Assembly: GCA_964419255.1 (NCBI GenBank)
Contig: CAYQOU010000031.1
Span: 1-48,534 of the forward strand
Length of the DNA stretch: 48,534 nt
Direction of reading: 5' to 3'
DNA from: CAZPHU01 sp964419255
GTDB taxonomy: Bacteria > Fibrobacterota > Chitinivibrionia > Chitinivibrionales > CAYFVL01
The notes below the pieces were generated by a model. That model saw nothing but the letters and a program-made list of their open reading frames with translations, made no database searches and was not told the origin of the DNA. Shown here in pieces: positions 27,092 through 35,629 of this stretch. The position numbers and the translations under genes are program-made. How positions within the stretch are numbered: position 1 is the first letter of the stretch; every line of letters begins with the position of its first letter.

Positions 27092-27844
27092 CTGGTAATC
27101 AAACAGCGAGATCCCTATTAAGGTTAAACCTGCCTCGTAGGTAATGTCTTCATTTACAAGAGGCTGAATTTGTGGCCAGTTACCGCCACAGGCAACTGCA
27201 CAGAAATCCTGCCCATAGTGTTCTCGGCACCATTGCACAACTTTCTGAACTCCACCGGAGCAACTGTAAAGAACTCCCAACTGCATGCATGAGAGCGTTG
27301 AAAAACCAGGATAATTAAAGTCCTGGAATTTGGATACCGAAGGAAGAGCCGCCGTACCATTATGCAAGCTTTGAAGCTGCATATTCAGGCCCGGCATAAT
27401 CATTCCGCCTACAAAACCCTTTGCCGGATCCAGCAGGTCAACGGTTATTGTCGTACCGGCATCAATTATGATAACGCATTTCCGGGGATACCTGAAATGT
27501 GCATACAATGCGTTTGCGATGCGATCTTTACCGAGAACTATCGGATCTTCGTAATGAATAGCAAAGGGGAAATGGCCGTTTGTGGCAAACGTACTGACTT
27601 TACGAACAAACGGTTGCTCTCGTAAGATATGCAGCAGTGTTTTTTCAACTAAGGGGACTACTGAACACACGGTAACGTCCAGAGATCGTGTAGTGTCAGC
27701 CGGCAGATCGGCTAACGTGTTATCAATCCGTTCGATGAGCATTGAGGTCGGAAGCTTGCGCATTGCAAGACAACTGAAGGATTTTGTGTCGATAATGCCG
27801 ATATCAGTCATGGTATTGCCGATATCTATACACAGCTTTTTCAT
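27086..27844 (-). CDS. coaX: Type III pantothenate kinase
   Basis: First step of coenzyme A synthesis, phosphorylating pantothenate. The 252-residue protein shows the ASKHA fold signatures of CoaX: CIDIGNTMTDIGI (5-17), LGKDRIANALYA (about 102-114), IIDAGTTITVDLL (about 123-135) and GGMIMPGLNMQ (about 142-152). The late CGGNWPQI and EAGLTLIG segments are also typical. The start is 6 bp after the birA stop, so the two are surely in one operon; fusions of BirA and CoaX are known in other bacteria, which supports the link. The 3' end overlaps the convergent mscS gene by 6 bp. Confidence 0.96.
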   Translation of the reverse strand: MKKLCIDIGNTMTDIGIIDTKSFSCLAMRKLPTSMLIERIDNTLADLPADTTRSLDVTVCSVVPLVEKTLLHILREQPFVRKVSTFATNGHFPFAIHYEDPIVLGKDRIANALYAHFRYPRKCVIIIDAGTTITVDLLDPAKGFVGGMIMPGLNMQLQSLHNGTAALPSVSKFQDFNYPGFSTLSCMQLGVLYSCSGGVQKVVQWCREHYGQDFCAVACGGNWPQIQPLVNEDITYEAGLTLIGISLFDYQL

Positions 27845-27850
27845 AATTTT

Positions 27851-28615
27851 CTATGGTAAAAAAGTAAGTGTGCCGGAGTGTAAATATTCGGTTCGGTCCT
27901 GTGCCATAACTTCTAATCTTCCATCCGATGCGACATCCTGAATATACCATTTTTTCCCATCCACGAGTGCGTGTTTGTGTAAACAAAGGAGCCGCTGCCT
28001 GTATACATTATGAACTTCCTCATTTTTTCTTTTAAAGATGCAATGGAAGCTGTTTAAAATCTCTTCCAGCAGAACATGTCTCGGGATGGTGGTCGCACTT
28101 ACCTGGGAAACAGATGTGGCTGATTCGCGTAAAGAGGCGGGAAAATCATGTTTGTCAATGTATACATTAATGCCAAATCCCGCAATGACACAAGGTTTTT
28201 CACTCGCCATGGACTCCAGCAATACTCCGCAAACCTTCCTGTCCTGAATATAGATATCGTTTGGCCATTTGATTTTAACACTATGAATGTCGTATAATTT
28301 TTCCAGGCATTCGCAAATTGCAAGGCTCAAAGCTCTGTTGACTGAAAAATGGGAGGATAGTGATGTTACGGGGACCAAAATACTTGCCCATAATCCACCA
28401 CGGTGTGATGAAAAAAACGACTTCCCTCTTCGCCCTTTTCCTCCGGTCTGTGTTTCAGCCCATATTACTGTATACGTATCCGGTCCGGGAATCGAAACCT
28501 GTCGAGCAATCAGATTGGTAGATTCTGTTTTATCAATATGGATGAATTGCTCAACGAACGGAAGCGATGCAATTCCCTCAATCTGATTGTGAGAAGAATT
28601 TTCTGCTGAAGCCAT
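27851..28615 (-). CDS. birA: Biotin--[acetyl-CoA-carboxylase] ligase (no DNA-binding domain)
   Basis: Attaches biotin to carboxylase carrier domains. The 254-residue protein has the BPL catalytic core: ESTNLIARQ (about 30-38), the ATP/biotin loop GGKGRRGKSFFS (about 57-68), GGLWASILVP, the lysine-bearing KIKWPNDIYIQDRKVCGVLLES (about 117-138) and GFGINVYI. The ring loop in E. coli is GRGRRGR; here GKGRRGK keeps its character. It lacks the N-terminal winged helix of E. coli BirA, so it is unlikely to act as a repressor. A small C-terminal beta domain is present. It sits between nadC (18 bp upstream) and coaX (6 bp downstream). Confidence 0.95.
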   Translation of the reverse strand: MASAENSSHNQIEGIASLPFVEQFIHIDKTESTNLIARQVSIPGPDTYTVIWAETQTGGKGRRGKSFFSSHRGGLWASILVPVTSLSSHFSVNRALSLAICECLEKLYDIHSVKIKWPNDIYIQDRKVCGVLLESMASEKPCVIAGFGINVYIDKHDFPASLRESATSVSQVSATTIPRHVLLEEILNSFHCIFKRKNEEVHNVYRQRLLCLHKHALVDGKKWYIQDVASDGRLEVMAQDRTEYLHSGTLTFLP

Positions 28616-28633
28616 CGTCTATTTTCCCATGAG

Positions 28634-29494
28634 TCAGATGATTACAAGGTGAATATCCAATGCCGTGACACTATGAGTAAGAGAGCCGACGGATATAAAA
28701 TCGACACCGGTTTCGGCAATAGCTGCAATAGTTTCGGACGTTACATTGCCGCTTGCTTCCAGTTCTATTTCCGGGTACCCCTGATTACGAATTAAGACGC
28801 ATTCAGACATAGTTTCACAGGACATGTTATCCAGCATAATCCTATCCGGCCTGGCTTCTGCGGCTTGTCTGAATTCTTTCTTGGTTTGCACCTCCGCTTC
28901 GATCCGCAGATCAGGTTGGGTTTCTCTGAAATCTTTTGCCTTACGGATGGCTTCTCCTACACCACCTGCGGCTCGAATGTGAGTATCTTTTATCAGCATC
29001 ATATCGAAAAGACCAAACCGATGGTTAACCCCACCTCCCGAAAGGACTGCTTTCTTTTCTAATACTCGCAGCCGCGGGGTGGTTTTTCGGGTATCCAACA
29101 GGCGCACATGGGTGTGTGATATGCATGAAACAAGATGAGCAGTCTGGGTGGCGATGCCGCTGAGACGCTGAAGAAGGTTGAGTGCCGAGCGTTCTCCTGC
29201 CAGAATAGATTGTATTGAGCCGCTGAGACGGCATATCTCAGTGCCTTTGTCCACCCACATCCCATCTTCAATAAGGCAGTCGACTCTCAGAGAGCGGTCC
29301 AGGGAGGAAAAAAGTGGTCTAAGGAGATAAGTTCCAGCTACGATACCTTTGCTTTTGCTTCGGATACAAGCGTCTGCGGTATCGTCAGCGGAAAAAATTG
29401 CACGAGACGTAACATCGCCGGCTGCTCCTAAATCCTCTTTGAGAGTCTCGGTTATGATTTTTTGTATTTCTTTTTGTTCGTCGGCATGTATCAT
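28634..29494 (-). CDS. nadC: Nicotinate-nucleotide pyrophosphorylase (quinolinate phosphoribosyltransferase)
   Basis: Turns quinolinate and PRPP into nicotinate mononucleotide in de novo NAD synthesis. The 286-residue protein contains EDLGAAGDVTSRAIF (about 18-32), SALNLLQRLSGIATQT (about 104-119), LLDTRKTTPRLRVLEKKAVLSGGGVNHRFGLFDMMLIKDTHI (about 134-175), the Glu of RIEAEVQT, DRIMLDNMS and the late ELEASGNV. All substrate-binding residues of the family can be recognised. The ATG at 29494 overlaps the stop of the upstream gene as TGATG, with GTGGAG seven bases before it, so translation is probably coupled. An ATG at 29506 is in frame but lies inside the upstream gene. nadA and nadB are not in the window. 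Confidence 0.97.
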   Translation of the reverse strand: MIHADEQKEIQKIITETLKEDLGAAGDVTSRAIFSADDTADACIRSKSKGIVAGTYLLRPLFSSLDRSLRVDCLIEDGMWVDKGTEICRLSGSIQSILAGERSALNLLQRLSGIATQTAHLVSCISHTHVRLLDTRKTTPRLRVLEKKAVLSGGGVNHRFGLFDMMLIKDTHIRAAGGVGEAIRKAKDFRETQPDLRIEAEVQTKKEFRQAAEARPDRIMLDNMSCETMSECVLIRNQGYPEIELEASGNVTSETIAAIAETGVDFISVGSLTHSVTALDIHLVII

Positions 29495-31668
29495 CAGAAG
29501 CTCCACTGTCCACCTATTAGTAAATCAAAGACAAAATCTCCCGCATCGATATTATTATTGAATCTGTCCTGTGGTTGCTGCGGGTCGATGTCAAGATAAT
29601 ATAAGTCACCGGCAAGATGCAGCCTCAGGGCTTTAAATAGTGGGGCACTCTGAATCTCAAACCCCGTTTGCCACCCCCAGGAGGCAAACGGAGTGGCTGC
29701 AGGAGGATAGTAGCCACCATGATCCTGGCGGACATATATAGATGCATAATGAATAGGTTCAAAAAACTGATCATTAATGGAGATGATCAAGTCAAAACAA
29801 TAGTTGTTTTTTGATTCTATGGACGTATCTGCAAAAGCCTTGCGCGTGGAAAAGTCCTGTTTGTATGAAAACTCCGCGGCGATTCCCTGGAAAGGTGACG
29901 CCTCACAAAAGAGGTGAAAACCCGATGAACTACGGTCTTTCGAAAGCATATTATTTTGTGTAGTCAATGCGATACCATCTTCTGTTTGCTGAATGCGCAG
30001 GCGGTTGCTGAGGTAAAAACGGTGGAACTGAGGCGAGACAAGCCTTCCTGATTCGATAGTCAAACCCAATCCCGCTCGCATCCAAAGCTTCTCGAAAAAC
30101 AGACTGGGACCACGAGTGACAAACCCGTCGGTATGGCCATCGATAATTTTCTGCGCAAAATCAAATGAAAGACCGAGCTGGATTTCAAGCATGTCGATGA
30201 CATGCGTGTGAAGGCCCAGTTCATAGATATGCGCACTTGCCGAAACGGAATCCGGGTGAGGTATAACGGCTCTGCCCTGCGACTGAGGTATTTCGGAGTA
30301 TCGAATGCTTTTGTTACTCAGTAGCTGATTATACTGATCTCCATCAAAATAGTATCCGGCGTGCAGGCGGGTCATGCTGGAGAGAAAAGCAATTGAGACA
30401 CCTCCAATAATAGGATGGCTAAGGTCCGCAAGAAAACCAGAGGCTTCAATTCTGCCTTTTTGATAGCCGAGGCTGAGTCCCAGTGACTGGATGGCAGAAT
30501 AGGGATTTGCATTAGAGAAATCATGTACAACCAAACCATTGTTCATGGAAAAGCGTTTTAGTGGCCCTAAGTGCAGATAAAAAGAGCTGTCTAGGAAGTT
30601 ACTAATAGTCACATGACCAATCTTGTCCAGAACACCTTCAAATCCCGATACATGCAGGTCCATACCATTAAGACTGCGTGAGAGAGGGATCCTGAGAGAA
30701 GCATGTAGGGAATGATTTCCAAACTCAGGCGAAAGAACAAACCTGGGGTATATCTGAGAGCCACCAAACAAAAAATCACTGTAAAGAGACGCAGAAAAGC
30801 CTTCTCGTTCTGAAGGGGCAGGGGGATGAACGGGCGTATAAGTCCTGGCCTTTTGCCACCGGTCTTTCATTATCGCAGCATAAATCTTTTCATGGCTGAA
30901 TAGTTTTTTGTACATTCCCCCATGGCTGTGTTTATCCTGTTGTATCTCGTACGAATCAGTGGTTTTTGATCGCTTTGATGTGCTTTGACTTTCAGTCGGT
31001 TCAATGTTTGAAGTCTTCATTTCATTTTCAATGTATTCATCTCCAAAGAAGTGTTTTAGAACCGAGACGTGTTTGAAGGTTATGTAAAGAGGAGCTGTTG
31101 GTGCCTTATCCTGACGAATGATGGTAGTCTGGCCGGCAGTGAGGATACGTGTATCTGACTGGGAAATATTTCGAATGGATGCATCTCCTCCAAGTATCTG
31201 ATACCCCGTGTAACCGGTCCTGCTTTCTACAACCGTACTCACGGTTCCGGAATCTGTATGAGCCACTCCCTTACCGGTATAGATGTTAACGCTGCTGCCG
31301 TCCACAGCTTTGACAAAAAGACCTCCCGACAATAAGGTAATATTCAGTCCGTCCTTGTCCCGGGTTCCGTAGCGGAACTGTGCCTTTGAGTTGGAGCCAA
31401 GCATAATGACATTACCGGTGCCGAAAGTGATACTCACCTTTGTTTGGAAAAAAGTCTCCAGTACGTCATTATCTTCAACCTGGTCTCCAATGGAGACCGG
31501 TTCCCACACCTTCCTTCGAGTATGTTGTACCTTGACCGTCCCCTGTACATTGCTTACCTTCAATAATTCCTGTGCTGACGGTTCACCGTAGAAAATATGC
31601 GGGAAGAGAAACTGCAAGAATAGTATAAACAGGAGGTGTTTGCTTCTTTTTTTCGTATCTTTTCTCAT
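29494..31668 (-). CDS. FecR-domain protein with probable C-terminal outer-membrane beta-barrel
   Basis: The 724-residue product starts with a signal peptide (basic MRKDTKKRSK, then HLLFILFLQFLF). Residues about 35-200 form a FecR-like domain: VQGTVKVQ, EPVSIGDQVEDNDVLET, ITFGTGNVIMLGSNSKAQF, GGLFVKAV and ILTAGQTTII. A polar linker of about 90 residues follows. The rest (about 300-724) shows short amphipathic strands with alternating Tyr/Phe and Gly, and it ends in LLIGGQWSF. A C-terminal Phe is the usual outer-membrane barrel signal. Function unknown; FecR domains occur in sugar-binding or signalling surface proteins. An in-frame ATG at 31743 would extend the N-terminus by 25 residues; I prefer 31668 because the signal peptide then starts properly. 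The stop overlaps the nadC start. The pairing with a cofactor gene looks accidental. Confidence 0.8.
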   Translation of the reverse strand: MRKDTKKRSKHLLFILFLQFLFPHIFYGEPSAQELLKVSNVQGTVKVQHTRRKVWEPVSIGDQVEDNDVLETFFQTKVSITFGTGNVIMLGSNSKAQFRYGTRDKDGLNITLLSGGLFVKAVDGSSVNIYTGKGVAHTDSGTVSTVVESRTGYTGYQILGGDASIRNISQSDTRILTAGQTTIIRQDKAPTAPLYITFKHVSVLKHFFGDEYIENEMKTSNIEPTESQSTSKRSKTTDSYEIQQDKHSHGGMYKKLFSHEKIYAAIMKDRWQKARTYTPVHPPAPSEREGFSASLYSDFLFGGSQIYPRFVLSPEFGNHSLHASLRIPLSRSLNGMDLHVSGFEGVLDKIGHVTISNFLDSSFYLHLGPLKRFSMNNGLVVHDFSNANPYSAIQSLGLSLGYQKGRIEASGFLADLSHPIIGGVSIAFLSSMTRLHAGYYFDGDQYNQLLSNKSIRYSEIPQSQGRAVIPHPDSVSASAHIYELGLHTHVIDMLEIQLGLSFDFAQKIIDGHTDGFVTRGPSLFFEKLWMRAGLGLTIESGRLVSPQFHRFYLSNRLRIQQTEDGIALTTQNNMLSKDRSSSGFHLFCEASPFQGIAAEFSYKQDFSTRKAFADTSIESKNNYCFDLIISINDQFFEPIHYASIYVRQDHGGYYPPAATPFASWGWQTGFEIQSAPLFKALRLHLAGDLYYLDIDPQQPQDRFNNNIDAGDFVFDLLIGGQWSF

Positions 31669-32169
31669 AGGTGTACTATATGATGCAAACGAGGAATAAT
31701 GTAGCTTTTTTAATGTGGATTCTACCGGTTGTCCATAAATCATAGCTCATTTCAACTTTTTTGTACACAATTTTTTGGAGCAGAACGCTTTCCCATGTAA
31801 TTGCCTGATACAGGTAGATACGCGGCAGAATACGAGGCGCCGGAAAATCGAGGTCGCGTATACGTTTTTGCATACCAGTGGAATAATAGTGTTCACATTC
31901 TGAACACCCGCTTGGAACCGCTGAATTTGCCGAACCTCGTTTACGCTGAAAAAATTGGCTACAAGCTATCGAAAGCCACTGGTGTGAAAAACGGTGTGTT
32001 ATCGAATCGGGACAGTCGACTGGGTAAAAATTAGCTATGTTAAAAACAAATTATCTTGAAGGTCGGAATCTTTTAGGTGAAAGGATTTTCGAGAAAGGCA
32101 AACAGATCAAACCGTGAGCGTACCGGATTACTGTTATCCTATCGTACGGGTTTGGGAAGTGCCTTGATT
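31669..32169. other. Intergenic region with a possible gene remnant
   Basis: This separates the fecR-like gene and the fumarase beta gene; transcription enters from the right. On the plus strand 31801-32034 is open (TTG start) and contains AEKIGYKLSKATGVKNGVLSNRDSRLGKN, with a shifted continuation LEGRNLLGERIFEKGKQIKP up to about 32117. The order and spacing faintly resemble the C-terminus of an N-acetylmuramoyl-L-alanine amidase, but no catalytic residues can be confirmed. It is most likely a decayed fragment. Confidence 0.35.
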
Positions 32170-32736
32170 CTACGTACCTGTCTGTTTCCGGAACTGTTCG
32201 GGGCCAAGGCGATAAAGATTGTCACCCCGCGCACCGATTGCTACAATCAGCGGGAATTCGACAACATCAAACCGATGAATCGCCTCCGGGCCAAGTTCCG
32301 GATATGCAACAATGTCGACACGACGGATGCATTGGGCAATTAAGGCTCCCACACCACCGATTGCCGCAAAGTATACCGCACCATACCGTTTCATCGCATC
32401 TATCACATTACTTCCACGGTCACCTTTTCCAATCATCCCCTTCAGACCCGCCTGGGAAATCAGTCGTGGAGAATAGGAATCCATGCGGTAGCTTGTCGTC
32501 GGTCCTGCACTGCCTACTGGTACACCCGGCTTTGCGGGAGTGGGGCCGGTGAAGTAGAGGATTTGCCCTGTAAGATCGATTGGTAATTGCTTCCCCCGGT
32601 CGATAAGATCGATCAGTTTCTTATGGGCAGCATCCCTGGCTGTGTAGATTGTACCCGTAAGCAGAACCTGTTGACCAGCGGTTAAGGTACGGACCATCTC
32701 GTCTGATAATGGGGGAGTGATCGGCAAATTTTTCAT
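32170..32736 (-). CDS. Fumarate hydratase class I, beta subunit / C-terminal part
   Basis: Works with the alpha subunit encoded just upstream to interconvert fumarate and malate. The 188-residue protein corresponds to the C-terminal half of single-chain class I fumarases. It has AGQQVLLTGTIYTARDAAHKK (about 20-40), ILYFTGPTPAKPGVPVGSAGPTTSYRMDSY (about 59-88), MIGKGDRG, AVYFAAIGGVGALI and the final LGPEAIHRFDVVEFPLIVAI. Two-subunit enzymes of this type occur in many anaerobes and archaea; tartrate dehydratase is a related possibility, but the malic enzyme neighbour favours fumarase. It starts 52 bp after the alpha gene. Confidence 0.95.
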   Translation of the reverse strand: MKNLPITPPLSDEMVRTLTAGQQVLLTGTIYTARDAAHKKLIDLIDRGKQLPIDLTGQILYFTGPTPAKPGVPVGSAGPTTSYRMDSYSPRLISQAGLKGMIGKGDRGSNVIDAMKRYGAVYFAAIGGVGALIAQCIRRVDIVAYPELGPEAIHRFDVVEFPLIVAIGARGDNLYRLGPEQFRKQTGT

Positions 32737-32788
32737 ATGCTCTCCATGGCGTCACGATTAACAGATTCACGAGTCGCTCAATGTAGGT

Positions 32789-33634
32789 TTATAGTGTAAT
32801 GTGAGCATGTCGTGCTGCATGACAGTTGAGATTGACCGCAACTGGCAAAGTGGCAATATGGCATGGATATTTTTCTATGTGCACGGCAAAAGCTGTTACA
32901 TAGCCTCCCAAACCTTGAGCTCCCACACCGGATTGATTGACTCTTTTCAGAATTTCCTGCTCCATTTCGGCGTACCGAGAATCCGGGTGCTGTGACCCGA
33001 TTGGTCTGAAAAGAGCCTTTTTGGCAAGAAATGCCGCTTTTTCGAAGGTTCCACCGATTCCCACTCCTACGATCGTTGGGGGACAGGGGTTAGCCCCCGC
33101 ATGTGCCACGGAATCGACCACAAAACGTATTATTCCTTCCTTACCGTCGGATGGCTTAAGCATGGCAAGTGAACTCATGTTTTCGGAACCGCCCCCTTTT
33201 GGGGCAAGTGATATATGCAGACTATCACCTGTAACAATTTCCACATGAATGATCGGAGGAGTATTTGTGCCCGTATTAATTCGATCAAAAACAGGATCAT
33301 CTACTATGGATTTTCTCAGAAACCCTCGCGCATAACCAAGCTCGACTCCCTGCGATATTGCATCATTGAGGGTGCCCCCCCTTATATATACCTCAGAACC
33401 TATCTCAACCAGAAAAACCGCAAAACCCGTGTCCTGACATATCGCTACATCTTTTTGTTGTGCAATGCGAGCGTTTTCCAGGTACTGTCGAAGAATCGTA
33501 CGGGCGCGTGGCATTCTTTCCTTATCAGCGGCATCGGCGATGCATCCATAGACATCTTCTGGCAAGTTTACGGATGCTTTTATGCATAGATCCGAAACGT
33601 GACTGACTATATCTTGGAACTGTATAGTTTTCAT
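32789..33634 (-). CDS. Fumarate hydratase class I, alpha subunit (4Fe-4S)
   Basis: The 281-residue protein carries the iron-sulfur site of class I fumarases. The three expected cysteines are in ICQDTGFAVF (about 65-74), HAGANPCPPTIVGVGIGG (about 178-195) and VAVNLNCHAARHA (about 265-277). The substrate-binding SLAPKGGGSENMS (about 142-154) is also clear. Enzymes of this kind are oxygen-sensitive, which fits an anaerobic or facultative lifestyle. It starts 20 bp after the malic enzyme gene and is followed by the beta gene, giving the operon maeB-fumarase alpha-beta on the minus strand. Confidence 0.96.
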   Translation of the reverse strand: MKTIQFQDIVSHVSDLCIKASVNLPEDVYGCIADAADKERMPRARTILRQYLENARIAQQKDVAICQDTGFAVFLVEIGSEVYIRGGTLNDAISQGVELGYARGFLRKSIVDDPVFDRINTGTNTPPIIHVEIVTGDSLHISLAPKGGGSENMSSLAMLKPSDGKEGIIRFVVDSVAHAGANPCPPTIVGVGIGGTFEKAAFLAKKALFRPIGSQHPDSRYAEMEQEILKRVNQSGVGAQGLGGYVTAFAVHIEKYPCHIATLPVAVNLNCHAARHAHITL

Positions 33635-33654
33635 TGGCGATATCCAGCTTTAAA

Positions 33655-34950
33655 TCACTGATTACAGGTTAATTGAACTTTCTCAGACATGAAGGTGAGC
33701 GTTCTTTTATAAACCTCGAAATCTGAAATCGGATTTCTGGCGACACCGGTTCTGACTGCAGCACGTGCGACTTGCAGGCTTTCTTCGATCAAAACCCGCG
33801 GATCTGTCGGTTTTGGTATGATATAGTCGGATCCGAATTCAAGGGATTTGAGATTGTAGGCCTCCAATACAGATTGCGGCACATCTCCTTTGCGGGCAAG
33901 CTCGGCAAGTGCGTGGGTCGCCGCGACTTTCATCTCGTTATTTATGGATCTGGCACGCACATCAAGTGCTCCCCTGAATATAAACGGAAAACCCAATACA
34001 TTATTTACCTGGTTAGGAAAATCCGATCGTCCGGTTGCCATAATTACATCAGGTCGAACACTTTTTGCATCATGATAACTTATCTCTGGATCTGGATTTG
34101 CCATCGCAAATACAATGGGCTTATCGGCCATGCCTGCTACCATTTCCTTCGATACAAGCCCGCCCATGCTCAAACCCGCAAATACATCCGCACCTTCCAT
34201 TGCTTCTTTGAGCGTACGTTTGTCGGTCTTTGAGGCAAATTCATCTTTATATTCATTCATTCCTTCTGTACGCCCCTGATAAACCACCCCCCTGCTATCC
34301 ACGAGAATGATCTTGGAAGGATCGACACCTAATTCAACGTAATGGCGTGCACAACTGATAGCCGCGGCGCCTGCTCCTGAGAAAACGACTGTCAGATCTT
34401 CCAGTTTTTTGCCCTGCAGTATAGCTGCATTTATCAGGGCTGCCCCCGATATTATGGCAGTACCGTGTTGATCGTCATGAAAAACCGGAATGTCCATTGT
34501 ACGCTTAAGTGTCTCTTCGATAATGAAACAGTCTGGTGCCTTTATATCTTCGAGATTTATTCCACCGAAGGTGGGTTCGAGATTTTGCACGATGGAAATG
34601 AACGTCTGAGGATCTCTGGTTTTCAATTCCAGATCAAAAACATCGATATCGGCGAAGCGTTTGAAAAGCACCGCTTTGCCCTCCATGACAGGTTTTCCGG
34701 CAAGTGGTCCAATGTCACCCAGGCCCAGAACGGCCGTTCCGTCAGTTATCACCGCTACGAGATTTCCTCGTGCTGTGTAATCGTAGGCTTTATCGGGATC
34801 TTTTTGGATTTCACGGCATGGCTCTGCAACACCGGGTGTATATGCGAGAGATAAATCTTTCTGAGTAAAACAGGGTTTTGTAGTAATTACTTCGATTTTT
34901 CCGCTTCGCCCCTTACTGTGATAGGCCAAAGCCTCCTGCTTGCTGATCAT
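33655..34950 (-). CDS. Malic enzyme (malate dehydrogenase, oxaloacetate-decarboxylating, NAD(P)-dependent)
   Basis: Converts malate to pyruvate and CO2, or the reverse. The 431-residue protein is the short prokaryotic type without the C-terminal phosphotransacetylase-like domain of E. coli MaeB. Visible landmarks are SLAYTPGVAEPCREI (about 34-48), VITDGTAVLGLGDIGPLAGKPVMEGKAVLFKRFADIDVFD, INLEDIKAPDCFIIEE, the catalytic VFHDDQHGTAI, the nucleotide-binding VFSGAGAAAISCA (about 189-201) and AMANPDPEIS. Cofactor preference cannot be settled by eye. GGAAGGAAA lies just upstream of the ATG at 34950. It is the first gene of an operon with the two fumarase subunits. Confidence 0.96.
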   Translation of the reverse strand: MISKQEALAYHSKGRSGKIEVITTKPCFTQKDLSLAYTPGVAEPCREIQKDPDKAYDYTARGNLVAVITDGTAVLGLGDIGPLAGKPVMEGKAVLFKRFADIDVFDLELKTRDPQTFISIVQNLEPTFGGINLEDIKAPDCFIIEETLKRTMDIPVFHDDQHGTAIISGAALINAAILQGKKLEDLTVVFSGAGAAAISCARHYVELGVDPSKIILVDSRGVVYQGRTEGMNEYKDEFASKTDKRTLKEAMEGADVFAGLSMGGLVSKEMVAGMADKPIVFAMANPDPEISYHDAKSVRPDVIMATGRSDFPNQVNNVLGFPFIFRGALDVRARSINNEMKVAATHALAELARKGDVPQSVLEAYNLKSLEFGSDYIIPKPTDPRVLIEESLQVARAAVRTGVARNPISDFEVYKRTLTFMSEKVQLTCNQ

Positions 34951-35339
34951 TGTTTTCCTTCCGCCAATAAACTCATTGTAACACGGCTATAAAATAGATC
35001 ATCGAACCTCTTATATGGTACCCACTCCTGTTGAACTTGTCTGAATGGATTGAATTCGATCGAAATGTATGAGCATGGGCAACAATAACACGTTTCCAGC
35101 AAAACAGGCTACAAAAAGTTAATATTAGTCAATTATAAAAGATTTTGCTCACCTTCAATCTTTTATTAAAAATCTTTGTCTAATGATTAGCATTTGAGGA
35201 AGGTTGCTAAATATATTGATCAGTACAGATACCCAGATCCCTCCTGCAGCTGAAGCGGGACCAGAGGAGGGGAGGAAAGGGAAGACTGGTGTCCGGCAGT
35301 GAGTTCTATCCTTTGAATGTCTGCCTGGTATTTCGCCTA

Positions 35340-35358
35340 TTTTAATCACGGATTAAAA
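35340..35358. promoter_or_regulatory. Perfect 8-3-8 inverted repeat, possible operator
   Basis: TTTTAATC and GATTAAAA are separated by ACG. The palindrome ends five bases before the -35 box of the following promoter, a common place for an activator or repressor site. There is no T run that would make it a terminator. Confidence 0.45.
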
Positions 35359-35363
35359 AAAAG

Positions 35364-35392
35364 TAGACAACTTAAATGCAAGTGTGTATAAT
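35364..35392 (+). promoter_or_regulatory. Putative sigma-70 promoter
   Basis: TAGACA (35364-35369), a 17-nt spacer and a perfect TATAAT (35387-35392). Transcription would begin near 35399, just before a small reading frame and about 230 nt before the secreted-protein gene. Confidence 0.65.
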
Positions 35393-35402
35393 GTGAAAGT
35401 AG

Positions 35403-35552
35403 ATGCATAAAAAAGGTTTCAGTCCCATAGTACCTTACACCTGTCCGGTATGTGCACACAGGATGAATCGTACAGATCTTATCATGGGACGTTTCCTCGT
35501 CCATTTACTTACGTTTATTGTCCAGAAGAATGTAGATTTCGCGTCACCATAA
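35403..35552 (+). CDS. Possible 49-aa leader protein with a CxxC pair
   Basis: This short frame (ATG 35403, TAA 35550) begins a few bases after the predicted transcription start. It contains YTCPVCAHRMNRTD, a CxxC pair like that of a zinc ribbon, and later a hydrophobic stretch (FLVHLLTFIV). There is no clear ribosome binding site. It could be a real small protein, a leader peptide, a remnant of a longer gene or chance. A second Cys pair (YCPEEC) appears in another frame downstream, which may point to a frameshifted zinc-ribbon gene. Confidence 0.25.
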   Translation: MHKKGFSPIVPYTCPVCAHRMNRTDLIMGRFLVHLLTFIVQKNVDFASP

Positions 35553-35629
35553 CAGATGGTATTGCGTCACAATATACCATTTATCTTTTCCAATTAAATA
35601 AACCTTCATTTTCACAAGGGGGAGTTCCT

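Larger units (their letters stand above)
34951..35629. other. Divergent intergenic region with promoter, palindrome and a small ORF
   Basis: The left half should hold the malic enzyme promoter, not clearly recognised. The right half has a perfect inverted repeat, a strong sigma-70-like promoter and a leader of roughly 230 nt before the secreted-protein gene. The leader contains a 49-codon frame, listed separately. Confidence 0.6.

Noticed and set aside
35155..35349. 64-codon minus-strand frame before the secreted-protein promoter
   Set aside because: Low-complexity translation without a start signal; it overlaps the inverted repeat and is probably chance.
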